Notes: a model not told the origin generated them from the letters alone. Numbered from the stretch's first letter, positions 34,989 to 44,184 are shown. The stretch is DNA of 64,000 nt from Lachnospiraceae bacterium AB2028 (GCA_000621425.1 KK211275.1:784523-848522), one strand, 5' to 3'. Translations and numbers: made by a program.

Positions 34989-36686
34989 ATGGACGCGACA
35001 GATAAAAAGTACCTGTTGATAGTTGACGACAGCAAGACGAACCGTGCGATTCTGCGCGGCATATTCGAAGAAGAGTATTCCATCGTTGAAGCTGCTGACG
35101 GACTGGAAGCAAAAGAGCTTTTAAAGCGCGTCAAGTTTGCGGTCATTATTCTCGATCTCAACATGCCCCATGTGGACGGTTTCCAGCTGCTTGATTTCAT
35201 AAACAGCGACAAGGACTTACGCAAAATCCCAGTTGTTGTAAATACTCAGTTTGGCCAGGAGGAAAACGAACTCCGTGCCCTGTCAAAAGGTGCCGCAGAT
35301 TTCATCACAAAGCCTTACAATGTTGAAATCGCACGCCACAGGGTTACCAATGTAATCACCACCAGAGAACTGCAAAAGCAGATGGTGGAGGCCGAAATAG
35401 AAAAAGTTAGCTATGAGCGTATGCGTAAGCTTGCTGAAACCGATTCTGAAACAGGTATTCTCTCTGAATTCGGTTTCTGTAACAGCGCCTCAGTGATCCT
35501 GCAAGGGAATCCTGATACTCCATACAGCCTGTTACTTCTTGACATAGATCATTTCGAGGCAGTGGCAGAACTTTTCGGTAATGACAAATCCAAGGAAGTC
35601 CTTAAATCATGTGCTGAATACTTGAAATCAACCCTTGGCGGAAACGGAATATGCGCAAGGATATATAACGATGTTTACGTTGCAATGTTCCCCACCGACA
35701 GGTTTAAACCGTCAGAACTCGTTGAAGAACTCGAAACCCGCATAGCAGCTCTTATAAACGGCTACAAGATTCTTTTCTATAGCTGCGTCTATGAAATTGA
35801 CGAGCGTAACCTCCCTGTAAAGCTCATCCTGGACCGTATGAGCATGGTCATACAGACCGTCAAGGGCAATCTGTTAAGCCGTCATATTGAGTACAACAGT
35901 GAAGTAAAGAACAAGATCATGCTTGACTTAGAGCTCGTAAATGATACCGAAGATGCAATAAAGCGTGGTGATTTCTGCATACATGTACAGCCTATCTATG
36001 ACATGCGCACCGGCAAGGTAGTTACTGCCGAAGCACTTGTCAGATGGAAACACCCTACCCAAGGCCTGCTTCCCCCCGACAAGTTCATACCGCTCTTTGA
36101 GAAAAACGGCATGATCGCAAAGCTTGACCATTATGTGTGGGAGTCAGCCTGCAAACTTTTAAAAAAAATCCGGGAAACCGGCGACCACCAGATTCCCATC
36201 AGCGTCAATGTTTCAAGGGTAAACCTTTTCCAGCCTTCCCTAAGCAGCGACCTGAAAAAGCTTATGGCAACTTACGGTGTTACTTCAGATGAACTCCGGC
36301 TTGAAATAACAGAAAGTGCCCGTGTTGAAGACATCAGACGCTCCTATGAAGCTGTGGAAAACCTGAAAAAAGCCGGTTTTATCATCGAGATGGACGATTT
36401 CGGCATAGGATACTCATCACTGAAGGCCCTTCAGGACATGTCCATAGATGTCGTAAAAATCGACATAAGCTTTATCTCAAAATTATCCACATCCAACAAA
36501 TCCATGGTCATTGTACGCCACATGGCACAGATGGCAAAGGAACTAGGAATGAAAGTGGTTGCTGAAGGCGTTGAAACAAAGGAACAGCTTAAACTCCTTC
36601 AGGATTTTGATTGTGACATGATACAGGGATACTACTTCTCCAAGCCCCTGCCGGAGGAAGATTTCATAAAACTCTTACAGGGATAA
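34989..36686 (+). CDS. Response regulator with degenerate GGDEF and EAL domains
   Basis: Probable c-di-GMP phosphodiesterase controlled by phosphorylation; 565 aa. The receiver domain (1-~120) has DDS, the acceptor Asp56 in ILDLNMPHVDGF and KPYN. The GGDEF-like domain (~150-290) has YNDVY where GGDEF should be, so it is not a cyclase. The EAL domain has E348-A-L-V-R-W-K-H, ISVNVSR, LEITES, MDDFGIGYSS, VVKIDISF, AEGVE and QGYYFSKP, so the catalytic set looks intact. The start at 34989 (MDATDKK) has GGGGG 9 nt upstream; an ATG at 34974 has nothing. No histidine kinase is adjacent. The 3' end overlaps the convergent membrane-protein gene by 12 bp. Confidence 0.9.
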   Translation: MDATDKKYLLIVDDSKTNRAILRGIFEEEYSIVEAADGLEAKELLKRVKFAVIILDLNMPHVDGFQLLDFINSDKDLRKIPVVVNTQFGQEENELRALSKGAADFITKPYNVEIARHRVTNVITTRELQKQMVEAEIEKVSYERMRKLAETDSETGILSEFGFCNSASVILQGNPDTPYSLLLLDIDHFEAVAELFGNDKSKEVLKSCAEYLKSTLGGNGICARIYNDVYVAMFPTDRFKPSELVEELETRIAALINGYKILFYSCVYEIDERNLPVKLILDRMSMVIQTVKGNLLSRHIEYNSEVKNKIMLDLELVNDTEDAIKRGDFCIHVQPIYDMRTGKVVTAEALVRWKHPTQGLLPPDKFIPLFEKNGMIAKLDHYVWESACKLLKKIRETGDHQIPISVNVSRVNLFQPSLSSDLKKLMATYGVTSDELRLEITESARVEDIRRSYEAVENLKKAGFIIEMDDFGIGYSSLKALQDMSIDVVKIDISFISKLSTSNKSMVIVRHMAQMAKELGMKVVAEGVETKEQLKLLQDFDCDMIQGYYFSKPLPEEDFIKLLQG

Positions 36687-38108
36687 GCCTGTGTCAGACC
36701 AGACCGGTCTTTCCAGGTAAAGAGGATAAACCTCTGCATAGACATAAATAACAAACATCAGTATCACGAAGGCAGATATGATAAACGGAGTATATTTTTT
36801 TACAGATTCCAGTTTTATCATGTCTGCTATTTTTTTATACCCGTTTGCCACATAATACATCAGGACAAAAACAACAGGCATCACATACCTGCCCTGTGGC
36901 TGCATGTCTACAAAATAGCAGTACACGAACCAAATACCGAAAGTGACAATCGAAAACGCAACGCCCCCCCATTCCAGCACCTTTTCTTCCATACTTCTGT
37001 TTTTTATCCGGCCAATACATGCTATAACGCCTGCAAGTGTCCCAGCTCCAATAAACAGAAGATACAGAACATAATACACATCCCCTGCCCACAAGGACAT
37101 TGAACCATACATAGCCACAAATGAAACCGGAATGTCCTTAAGCACGGTAGTCTGAGTCAGAAACTGCATTATGTTCATGCTTTCCGCAGGAATATTCTTT
37201 ACAGACTCCCCCCGCTCTACTGCCAGCTGCTGCGCTATCGAAAGCGACCTGAGTCCCAGTATGTCACCGTCCAGCACAAAATAGCATCTCACGAACCACC
37301 AGCCTGAAAACAGTGCCACAAAGATGATTTCCAAGACCGCATACTTCATAAAAGACCTGCTGTCAAACTTTCCCTTTTTGAAAAAACATAATACAAACAG
37401 AGGAACCGACACGAGCAGTATGCCGTATCCCATATAGTATGACAGGGCGCAGATGCTTATGCCCGCCGCCAGCAGCAGCACCCTTATGAAATTCATCCCC
37501 TTTTCGTAAATATCGAGAAAAACATACAGGATCACGGACACTGACATAAGACAGAAGGCATCAGTATTCACATAAGTATAAAGAAAAAGATGCTGTGGAA
37601 GGAACATTGTAAACAACGAAAAAACAAACGAATAAACATCATTCTTAAACAGTTTCTTTCCCATAAGGAATACAAAGAACGCAGTAAGAATGCCTGCCGC
37701 AACATTCACGCTCCGCGCAGCATATAAAAGCATTAGGCCACTTCCGCCAGCCATGCTGACCACACGCATAAGATAGCCCATAACAATATAGGGAAATACA
37801 TTATAGAAAGCATAAGACCCGCCGTAGGTCTGAATGGTAACCTCCGGCTCAAAACCTGTAGGCAGCTTTCCGTTCTCGCAGATGTATGTGGGAACCAGAA
37901 AACGGTCCGCTTCATCCGGCGGGTTTATGAAAGGTTCAACGCTTTTTAACGGCTGAATTACGGCTATGGATATCACAGCCGCAGCGAATAATATGATATA
38001 TGCAAGAAAAACGATTTTTTCTTTGTCAGACGGTTTATTTCTTTCCATGCGAAAATGAAAATTTTTATATAACGCGTTCTGCGGCAGAAAATCTGCCACA
38101 GAACTCAC
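36675..38108 (-). CDS. GT-C/DUF2142-like polytopic membrane protein
   Basis: Integral membrane protein of 477 aa with about ten to eleven hydrophobic segments. The first outside loop has INPPDEADRF, an acidic motif in the position of the catalytic Asp/Glu of GT-C glycosyltransferases and close to the DUF2142 motif. A sugar transfer to a cell-envelope acceptor from a lipid-phosphate donor is inference. The GTG at 38108 lies 6 bp after the hisS stop and GGGAA precedes it; an ATG at 38048 lacks a Shine-Dalgarno. It seems to be co-transcribed with hisS. Confidence 0.65.
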   Translation of the reverse strand: MSSVADFLPQNALYKNFHFRMERNKPSDKEKIVFLAYIILFAAAVISIAVIQPLKSVEPFINPPDEADRFLVPTYICENGKLPTGFEPEVTIQTYGGSYAFYNVFPYIVMGYLMRVVSMAGGSGLMLLYAARSVNVAAGILTAFFVFLMGKKLFKNDVYSFVFSLFTMFLPQHLFLYTYVNTDAFCLMSVSVILYVFLDIYEKGMNFIRVLLLAAGISICALSYYMGYGILLVSVPLFVLCFFKKGKFDSRSFMKYAVLEIIFVALFSGWWFVRCYFVLDGDILGLRSLSIAQQLAVERGESVKNIPAESMNIMQFLTQTTVLKDIPVSFVAMYGSMSLWAGDVYYVLYLLFIGAGTLAGVIACIGRIKNRSMEEKVLEWGGVAFSIVTFGIWFVYCYFVDMQPQGRYVMPVVFVLMYYVANGYKKIADMIKLESVKKYTPFIISAFVILMFVIYVYAEVYPLYLERPVWSDTGLSL

Positions 38109-38114
38109 ATCTTA

Positions 38115-39476
38115 TCAGTTCCCGCTTATCACACACTTTTCAGTGCCGCGCTCAGACTTTCCTGACCTTATGATGTCAGCAGCCTCCGGAATTGCGTACA
38201 TATCCTGCTCACCCTTAACCATATCCTTAAGGGATACTTTCCCCGCCTTGATCTCATCCTCGCCGATGATCACTACATAAGGGATGCTAAGCTTATTGGC
38301 ATATTCCATCTTCTTCTTGAACTTCTTCTGCTCACCATAAAGCTGTACGCTTACGCCTTCGTTCCGCAGATCTGAAGCTATCTTCGCAGCACCTGCAATA
38401 TCGTCAGTCATAGGAAGTACCAACGCGTCTGCCGGTGCAGAAACCGACTTATTAAGAAGATTCTTTTCATTAAGTATATAGAACAGTCTGGTAAGACCTA
38501 TGGACATACCAACACCCGGAAGAGGCCTGTCAATAAAGTAGCCTGCCAGGTCATCATACCTTCCGCCGCTGCATATGCTTCCTATGGAAGGATCCGGAAG
38601 GTAACAGGTCTCAAACACTGTTCCTGTGTAGTAGTCGAGTCCTCTTGCAATGCTCAGGTCTACCTTGAAATTCTTTTCCTGGCAGCCAAAGCCCTTCATT
38701 ATCTCAGTCACCTGTTTCAGATCACTTACGCCATTGTCAAGAGTCTCATTCTTTCCTGCAAGGGTATTAAGCTTTGCAAAAACTTCAGCATCGCTTCCAT
38801 CAAAAGTGACAAAATCCAGAAGCGCATTGGCATTCTCTTCCGATACTCCCAGTTCCTTAATACCAGCAATGACATTGTCCCGTCCGATCTTTTCATACTT
38901 GTCTATCTCACGCATCACTTCCATGGAGCGCTCGCCCACTCCATAGATTTCAAAAAGACCGTTAAGTATTTTTCTGTTGTTAAGCCTGATGCAAAACTCT
39001 TCTATCCCAAGCGCACGAAGGGCGCTGCTCATTACACTGGGACACTCAGCTTCATTTATGATTCCCAGAGAACCGTCACCTATTATGTCGATATCACACT
39101 GATAGAATTCCCTAAAACGCCCCTTCTGGCTACGCTCACCCCTATAAACCTTTCCTATCTGGTATCTCTTGAACGGGAATGAAAGATCCGAATAGTGCAT
39201 TGCCACATATCTTGCAAGCGGCACTGTCAGGTCATAGCGCATGGTTATGTCAGTATCGCCCCTGTCAAACCTGTATACCTGCTTTTCGGTCTCGCCTCCG
39301 CCCTTTGCAAGCAGTACGCTTGAACGCTCAAGCACAGGCGTATCCAAGCCATAAAAGCCATAGGAAGCAAAAACCTCCTCCAGCACTCTCTTCATATCAT
39401 CAAAAACCCTCTGTTCATCCGGCAGAAGCTCCATAAATCCTGAAAGAATGGATGGTTTAATTATATTGTTGCCCAT
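38115..39476 (-). CDS. hisS: Histidine-tRNA ligase
   Basis: Charges tRNA-His; class II synthetase, 453 aa. Motif 2 is in QIGKVYRGERSQKGRFREFYQCDIDI, the histidine-specific ARGLDYYTG follows, and SGGRYDD forms motif 3 region. A C-terminal anticodon-binding domain (ADALVLPM onward) rules out the HisZ regulatory paralogue. The N-terminus (KPSILSGFMELLPDEQ) is not the usual MITKIKGTQD, suggesting a divergent HisRS subfamily. The Shine-Dalgarno is AGGAG. No T-box was found in the short leader. Confidence 0.93.
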   Translation of the reverse strand: MGNNIIKPSILSGFMELLPDEQRVFDDMKRVLEEVFASYGFYGLDTPVLERSSVLLAKGGGETEKQVYRFDRGDTDITMRYDLTVPLARYVAMHYSDLSFPFKRYQIGKVYRGERSQKGRFREFYQCDIDIIGDGSLGIINEAECPSVMSSALRALGIEEFCIRLNNRKILNGLFEIYGVGERSMEVMREIDKYEKIGRDNVIAGIKELGVSEENANALLDFVTFDGSDAEVFAKLNTLAGKNETLDNGVSDLKQVTEIMKGFGCQEKNFKVDLSIARGLDYYTGTVFETCYLPDPSIGSICSGGRYDDLAGYFIDRPLPGVGMSIGLTRLFYILNEKNLLNKSVSAPADALVLPMTDDIAGAAKIASDLRNEGVSVQLYGEQKKFKKKMEYANKLSIPYVVIIGEDEIKAGKVSLKDMVKGEQDMYAIPEAADIIRSGKSERGTEKCVISGN

Positions 39477-39537
39477 AATCGTCTCCTAAAATCAGTAATA
39501 ATAGTATGCGCGTCAAAAAGTAAAGCACACGGAATGA

Positions 39538-39546
39538 ATTATAACA
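39538..39546 (-). promoter_or_regulatory. Extended -10 promoter of hisS
   Basis: TGTTATAAT on the minus strand, about 65 bp before the hisS ATG. It is identical to the two extended -10 elements at 20978-21015. The -35 is not clear. Confidence 0.45.
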
Positions 39547-39650
39547 TAATTCTCTTAATAAAAAACTATTCTCCTTTTTTCTGTGAATGATGTATAATAT
39601 ATCTCAAATTCTTTTGTGTGATATTTTTCTTTGTGCAGGAGGTGTTGACC

Positions 39651-40766
39651 GTGAGCAGACAGGAATTCGAAACACTGGACGAAAGGATCATCGAGACCAC
39701 TTCAGCAAATCTATGCCATCTGATAGAGCGGCTTTCCACGACACGGGAAAGATTTGCAGACCGCCTTGACTACCCTATTGACATAATAAATGACTACTGC
39801 GACGGCAAAGCTATTCCTGACTACAAATTCCTTCTTGCACTTAAGGACAAATTCGAGATTTCAATTGATGAATTCCTGACGCGTACAGACAGTCCCGAAG
39901 ATATCTACTTTGAAAAGATGCGCGAACAGTCCGGAATAAACACCTCATCAGATGAATTCAGGGGACAGTTCGAAAGCGAAAGCCCTGAAGAGCTCAGCAG
40001 GCTCTGCGGAAATTTCTTCTGCTATTATCTCGACACGGAGAACTACAAGGGCAAGGACATGAACCCTGCTGACGCAGCCATGAACTACGGCCTCCTTTCA
40101 ATAATAGAAACCGGTACCGTAACCGGCAAGCCCACATATGACTGTGTTGCCATGTTAGGCAAAAAAGACAGAGAGCTTATTAGAAAAATAAAAAAGAACT
40201 TAGACGGATGCAAATCCATCGACGAGATTATCGGCTGTCTTACTGATGAACATCTCAGCAAATATATCTATTACGGAAAGATCCGCACGTCAAGCGACCA
40301 CTATTATCTTTCCCTCGCTCATGAGAATGAAGACAAGATTGCTATCATACTCCACCGCCCTAACAGCAGAAAGCCTAAATATATCGGCGGAATAGGCACC
40401 GTTAATTCCGTTTCCCGTGGAAGACAGCACATGCCTACAGTCCAGTTCGTCGGATTTTCCCGCTATGCGCTCAATATGTCAGAAGAAGACATCTATCATA
40501 CCATGCTTTTGAACTATCCTAACTATCATGCAACTCAGGAAACTGAGGAAATGATAAGGACCTTCAAAAACCTTTACATGAATGATGAAAACACCGGCTT
40601 TTCTTTCACTGAATCCCAGCGTCAGATCCTCATCCAGTCCAATATAGAAAGGATCATCAAGGAAAGCCTTACAAGAAACCTTATGCGATATGCCAAGGTT
40701 TCCGAGGTGGACGATGACGATTGGTACCATATCATAAAGTATTACGGAATAAAGACTGAAGAATAA
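39651..40766 (+). CDS. HTH protein of unknown function, partner of the RSH gene
   Basis: A 371-aa protein with an XRE-like helix-turn-helix at about 15-65 (LIERLSTTRERFADRLDYPIDIINDYCDG ... ALKDKFEISIDEFL). The remaining ~300 residues match no family I recognise. They include a conserved-looking RPNSRKPKYIGGIGTV stretch and are probably alpha/beta. The GTG at 39651 has AGGAGG 9 nt upstream and beats the upstream in-frame ATG. A TATAAT sits at 39593-39598. The RSH-like gene starts 41 bp after its stop, so the two are likely co-transcribed. I infer a DNA-binding regulator linked to alarmone turnover; this is unproven. Confidence 0.7.
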   Translation: MSRQEFETLDERIIETTSANLCHLIERLSTTRERFADRLDYPIDIINDYCDGKAIPDYKFLLALKDKFEISIDEFLTRTDSPEDIYFEKMREQSGINTSSDEFRGQFESESPEELSRLCGNFFCYYLDTENYKGKDMNPADAAMNYGLLSIIETGTVTGKPTYDCVAMLGKKDRELIRKIKKNLDGCKSIDEIIGCLTDEHLSKYIYYGKIRTSSDHYYLSLAHENEDKIAIILHRPNSRKPKYIGGIGTVNSVSRGRQHMPTVQFVGFSRYALNMSEEDIYHTMLLNYPNYHATQETEEMIRTFKNLYMNDENTGFSFTESQRQILIQSNIERIIKESLTRNLMRYAKVSEVDDDDWYHIIKYYGIKTEE

Positions 40767-40807
40767 TTACTTTTGCGGATTGAGAGTGCCCGGCACGGAG
40801 GCTCACT

Positions 40808-42340
40808 ATGCATGAAAAAAGCAGGACAATAAAAAAATTTCTCGAGAAGATGGACAATTACGAGACCGACTGCAGCTTTGAAAAGGTGCTGGAAGAGGTT
40901 CGTGAACACCATAAATTTTTTGATGAGGAAATGCTGGTTCGCGCCTATAACTACGCTGCCAGGATGCACGAAGGCGTATTCAGAAAAAGCGGCGAGCCCT
41001 ACATCATCCACCCTTTAAGGGTGGCTTATACCGTTGCCCTTTGCGGCGCTGACGCTGATACCGTAGCAGCAGCTATACTCCACGATGTGGTGGAAGACTG
41101 CAAGGAAAAAGGAGCTTCCCTTACAGTCCTTTCAGCCGACTATGGACAGTCTGTAGCAGACATAGTAAATGCCGTAACCCAGCTGGACAGCCAGACCGAC
41201 CCCGACCTTTCCAAGGCAGAGCTTGATATCATGTCTGAAGTAAAGATGCAGAGCGTAATGAATCCCAGGGGATTGTTGGTAAAAGCTGCTGACCGCATCG
41301 ACAATCTTAACACCATCGATGCAATGCCAGAGGAAAAGCAGCTCAAGAAGGCACAGCGTACCCGTGAGATCATCCTTCCCATGATAAGGGACGTGGGCGC
41401 TTACATGCTGGCTGACATTCTTGAAGAACTCTGCTTTAAGACAGTTTATAAGAGTCTCTACGGAAAGATAAGCGAGAGCTATGACCAGATCCTGGACATG
41501 AGCAGCTACAGCACTGACAAGACTTTAGAGCTCATGCGCAAGTGTTTCAATAAAGATGAAATCTCCACCCAGGAAAAATACCATACGGATGCTTTCTGCG
41601 GAAGGATAGCTGATTTCAGCGTTGACAAGAGATACATGATCTCCGTATTCCGATACCTGCAGACCATAAGTGACAATGTTAATGACATCTTAGACAGCGG
41701 TGTCATGAACCGACGTAATGTAGCGCTCTACGACCTGATGCTCATACTGGATGATTCAGTTGCAATTAACAACTCCACTGTTTCCAAGCAGGACCTGTTC
41801 TTTGCTTACCTTCAGAATGCGCTGATTCCTAATGATATCTATGCAATAAAGATAAAGAAGACCACAAATGATGTGTCCTCATATTTCAAGCTCCAGGACA
41901 GTTCTCTCAACTCTTACAGACTCTTTGTCCGTACAGAGTCAGAGTATTATGACTACTGTTTTGGAAAGATAATGATTGATGACGACTCAGTGCTTAATTA
42001 TGATGTAAATGAGATTGAGCCCAGGGACACTTATGTTCCCCGAATCACGGTATTCCGAAAAAATGGCCTCCGAGACACTATCGAGGCAGGTGCATCAGTT
42101 TTGGATTTTGCATTCCAGGTACATACGGACATAGGGCTCCACTTCTCATACGCCCTTATAAACAATTCAAAAACCCAGATGGGTGCATATACCAGAGTAA
42201 ATGAGAATGATACCATCGAGATTGTCTGCAATATGAATGTCAGGCCTTCCATAGAATGGTTTAGATATATTACTACCAGTAAGGCTAAAGATAAGCTAAT
42301 ACGCTATTTCCAAATGAATCATCTGATTGTGGGGGAATGA
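40808..42340 (+). CDS. RelA/SpoT-like HD hydrolase with eroded synthetase and TGS domain
   Basis: Probably a (p)ppGpp hydrolase without synthetase activity; 510 aa. The HD domain keeps the RSH hydrolase residues: RKSGEPYIIHP (Arg59, His68), LHDVVED (His92, Asp93, Glu96, Asp97) and KAADRIDNL (Asp162, Asn166). The middle region still aligns with the synthetase at its edges (YDLMLILDDS and VRTESEYYDYCFG), but the central catalytic stretch with YQSLHT is gone. A TGS domain follows (ITVFRKNGLRDTIEAGASVLDFAFQVHT), then PSIEWFRYITTSKAKDKL as in Rel. The C-terminal zinc and ACT domains are missing. It follows the HTH gene closely. Confidence 0.85.
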   Translation: MHEKSRTIKKFLEKMDNYETDCSFEKVLEEVREHHKFFDEEMLVRAYNYAARMHEGVFRKSGEPYIIHPLRVAYTVALCGADADTVAAAILHDVVEDCKEKGASLTVLSADYGQSVADIVNAVTQLDSQTDPDLSKAELDIMSEVKMQSVMNPRGLLVKAADRIDNLNTIDAMPEEKQLKKAQRTREIILPMIRDVGAYMLADILEELCFKTVYKSLYGKISESYDQILDMSSYSTDKTLELMRKCFNKDEISTQEKYHTDAFCGRIADFSVDKRYMISVFRYLQTISDNVNDILDSGVMNRRNVALYDLMLILDDSVAINNSTVSKQDLFFAYLQNALIPNDIYAIKIKKTTNDVSSYFKLQDSSLNSYRLFVRTESEYYDYCFGKIMIDDDSVLNYDVNEIEPRDTYVPRITVFRKNGLRDTIEAGASVLDFAFQVHTDIGLHFSYALINNSKTQMGAYTRVNENDTIEIVCNMNVRPSIEWFRYITTSKAKDKLIRYFQMNHLIVGE

Positions 42341-42391
42341 CTGCTATCTGCTTGTTCAGCGTATAACCGACCAAAGCCCTTACACGTTGCA

Positions 42392-43192
42392 TTAGCTTAG
42401 GAGCAGTTTGTCTATATAATCCACATACGCCTCTACCACATCAATATCTGTATATTTATACAGCATCCTTGAACCGACCACATCCTCTATCTCATTAAAG
42501 ACCGGTTCTCCCTTATCAAATATGAAATCTATACCGCAGTGACCTATATCAAGGCCTTCAGTCAGTCTTTTTACCATTTCTGTTTCTTTTGCTGAGAGCG
42601 TATAGACAGACGCAGTTCCTCCTAAGGAAAAGTTGCTGCGGAAATCATTTTCTGATATGCGGAGCATAGCTGCCGTTATAATATTGCCGGTTATGTATAC
42701 ACGCAGATCTTTACCTGTGTCTGATGCAACCTTCTGGTATATCCAGCTATTATTATCTGTATGAACTGCTGCCAGATCATCTTCATTATTTATCAAAAAA
42801 ACCTCTTTACCGCCGTGACCAGCCCTGCTCTTCATTACAAAAGGGAATTCTATACCTTCTGCATTCTCAAATGTCGGCATCACCCTAACACCCTTTGCCT
42901 TAGCATAATTTACAGCCGCAAGTTTATCATTTCCCAGCATGCATACCTGTGAGTTATTAAATACGGGAATGCCCAGTTTTTCGCACGCATACGCCACATT
43001 AACGTCCCTGGAACGGTTTATTACAGCATCTGCACCAAAACCTTTAACCGAATTTTCCGGAACATCCAAAAAAGCATCTGGTGTGATCAGGTCCAGATGT
43101 ACATTTCTTTTAGCACATGAACGGAAATACATATCTATGTATGCCCGGTTATAATCTATATCCTCTTTTTGATAGATAAGGTACCAGTTCAT
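42392..43192 (-). CDS. RimK-like ATP-grasp ligase, second of a tandem pair
   Basis: ATP-dependent carboxylate-amine ligase fold, 266 aa; substrates unknown. ATP-grasp motifs: FPFVMKSRAGHGGKEVFL (Lys and Gly loop), IYQKVASDTGKDLRVYI and FNEIEDVVGSRML as the metal-binding strand, where the usual E-x-N is E-I-E. The ATG at 43192 (MNWYLIYQKED) has AGGA 8 nt upstream and gives the same N-terminal layout as its neighbour; an earlier ATG at 43234 overlaps the neighbour's stop. The adjacent gene is a paralogue. The pair ends convergent with the RSH gene. Confidence 0.8.
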   Translation of the reverse strand: MNWYLIYQKEDIDYNRAYIDMYFRSCAKRNVHLDLITPDAFLDVPENSVKGFGADAVINRSRDVNVAYACEKLGIPVFNNSQVCMLGNDKLAAVNYAKAKGVRVMPTFENAEGIEFPFVMKSRAGHGGKEVFLINNEDDLAAVHTDNNSWIYQKVASDTGKDLRVYITGNIITAAMLRISENDFRSNFSLGGTASVYTLSAKETEMVKRLTEGLDIGHCGIDFIFDKGEPVFNEIEDVVGSRMLYKYTDIDVVEAYVDYIDKLLLS

Positions 43193-43233
43193 TCTTCGTC
43201 CTAACGAACAAATCTCCCATTCTGTGTTATGCA

Positions 43234-44106
43234 TCACACGCTTTTTTTAATATGTCTTATTATATACTCCGCAGCATTGATTCCGGTACAATCGTACAGA
43301 TTCTTAAAGTGTGCATTAGAATTAACCTCGCAAAGCACCGGACCATCTGCACCAAAAAGTATATCCACTCCGGCAAAATCAAGCTGCAGTACACGACAGG
43401 CCGCTAAAGCCATTTCTTCCATTTCCACAGACGGTTCAAAAGGTTCCATGCTACCGCCATTTGTTATGTTTGCCCTGAAATCATTTTTGTTATAACGTTT
43501 CATTGCCGCGATCACTTCATTGCCGACCACCTGCAGTCTGGTATCCCTTCCTTTTGATGAAGCTATATACTCCTGCAGTAAATATGGTCTGTCACCGGTC
43601 TCAATAATCTTCTTTTCAAGCTCCACCGTGGTATCTATCAAATAAACCTGTGCACCGAATGAACCGAGACACTCTTTCATTATCATAGGGAATCCCAAAC
43701 TGTCACCTGCACTTTTTACAAGCCTTTCCGGAAGAAGACCGTCTGCATGAAATTTTTTTGGTGAAATAAAGGTACGCGGCTGCTTTATGCCGTTGTCCTT
43801 AAGCCTAAGATAGGTCAGTGATTTATCGTCACAATCTGCTATGGCGGACGCCTTGTTAAACAGCCTTAAGCCTTCCCTCTCCAGCTCATATGCAAGCTTT
43901 ATGTCCTTGTCCCAGAACAAGATAAAATCAGGTCTGTCAGCCAGCTTAAGATTATATTCACTTACCGCGAGCTTTTCCCATACAGCCGCGTTTGATACAC
44001 ATTCAAGCTCTATGCTCTCTTGCAATGCAGCAGCCCCGAGCATTTCAAAAAGCTCCCTGAATTTATCACTTTTTATGAATTCATTTACTACCAGCCACCC
44101 CTTCAT
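43234..44106 (-). CDS. RimK-like ATP-grasp ligase, first of a tandem pair
   Basis: A 290-aa ATP-grasp protein of the RimK/LysX group. MKGWLVVNEFIKSDKF is the N-terminal domain. FPMIMKECLGSFGAQVYL holds the ATP-binding Lys and Gly loop, then LQEYIASSKGRDTRLQVVG, and GPVLCEVNSNAHFKNL carries the canonical E-x-N metal ligands. AAGGAG lies 8 nt before the ATG. Members of this group add amino acids to proteins, peptides or cofactors; which applies here is unknown. It shares a transcript with the second ligase and is separated from the sirtuin gene by a terminator. Confidence 0.82.
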   Translation of the reverse strand: MKGWLVVNEFIKSDKFRELFEMLGAAALQESIELECVSNAAVWEKLAVSEYNLKLADRPDFILFWDKDIKLAYELEREGLRLFNKASAIADCDDKSLTYLRLKDNGIKQPRTFISPKKFHADGLLPERLVKSAGDSLGFPMIMKECLGSFGAQVYLIDTTVELEKKIIETGDRPYLLQEYIASSKGRDTRLQVVGNEVIAAMKRYNKNDFRANITNGGSMEPFEPSVEMEEMALAACRVLQLDFAGVDILFGADGPVLCEVNSNAHFKNLYDCTGINAAEYIIRHIKKSV

Positions 44107-44146
44107 TGATTGCTCCTTTTCGCAGTACATTTTAATCAGGATAATG

Positions 44147-44184
44147 AAAAAAGCGGATAACCACGCTTAACGCAACTATCCGCT
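44147..44184 (-). terminator. Terminator after the sirtuin gene
   Basis: AGCGGATA (44152-44159) with TATCCGCT (44177-44184), followed on the minus strand by TTTTTTC. It ends the transcript arriving from aspS and the sirtuin gene, about 65 bp after the stop. Confidence 0.85.

Noticed and set aside
38115-39476. HisZ regulatory paralogue
   Set aside because: The protein keeps a C-terminal anticodon-binding domain and histidine-specific motifs, so it is a full synthetase.
39477-39600. T-box leader for hisS
   Set aside because: The leader is too short and lacks the conserved T-box sequence and specifier loop.
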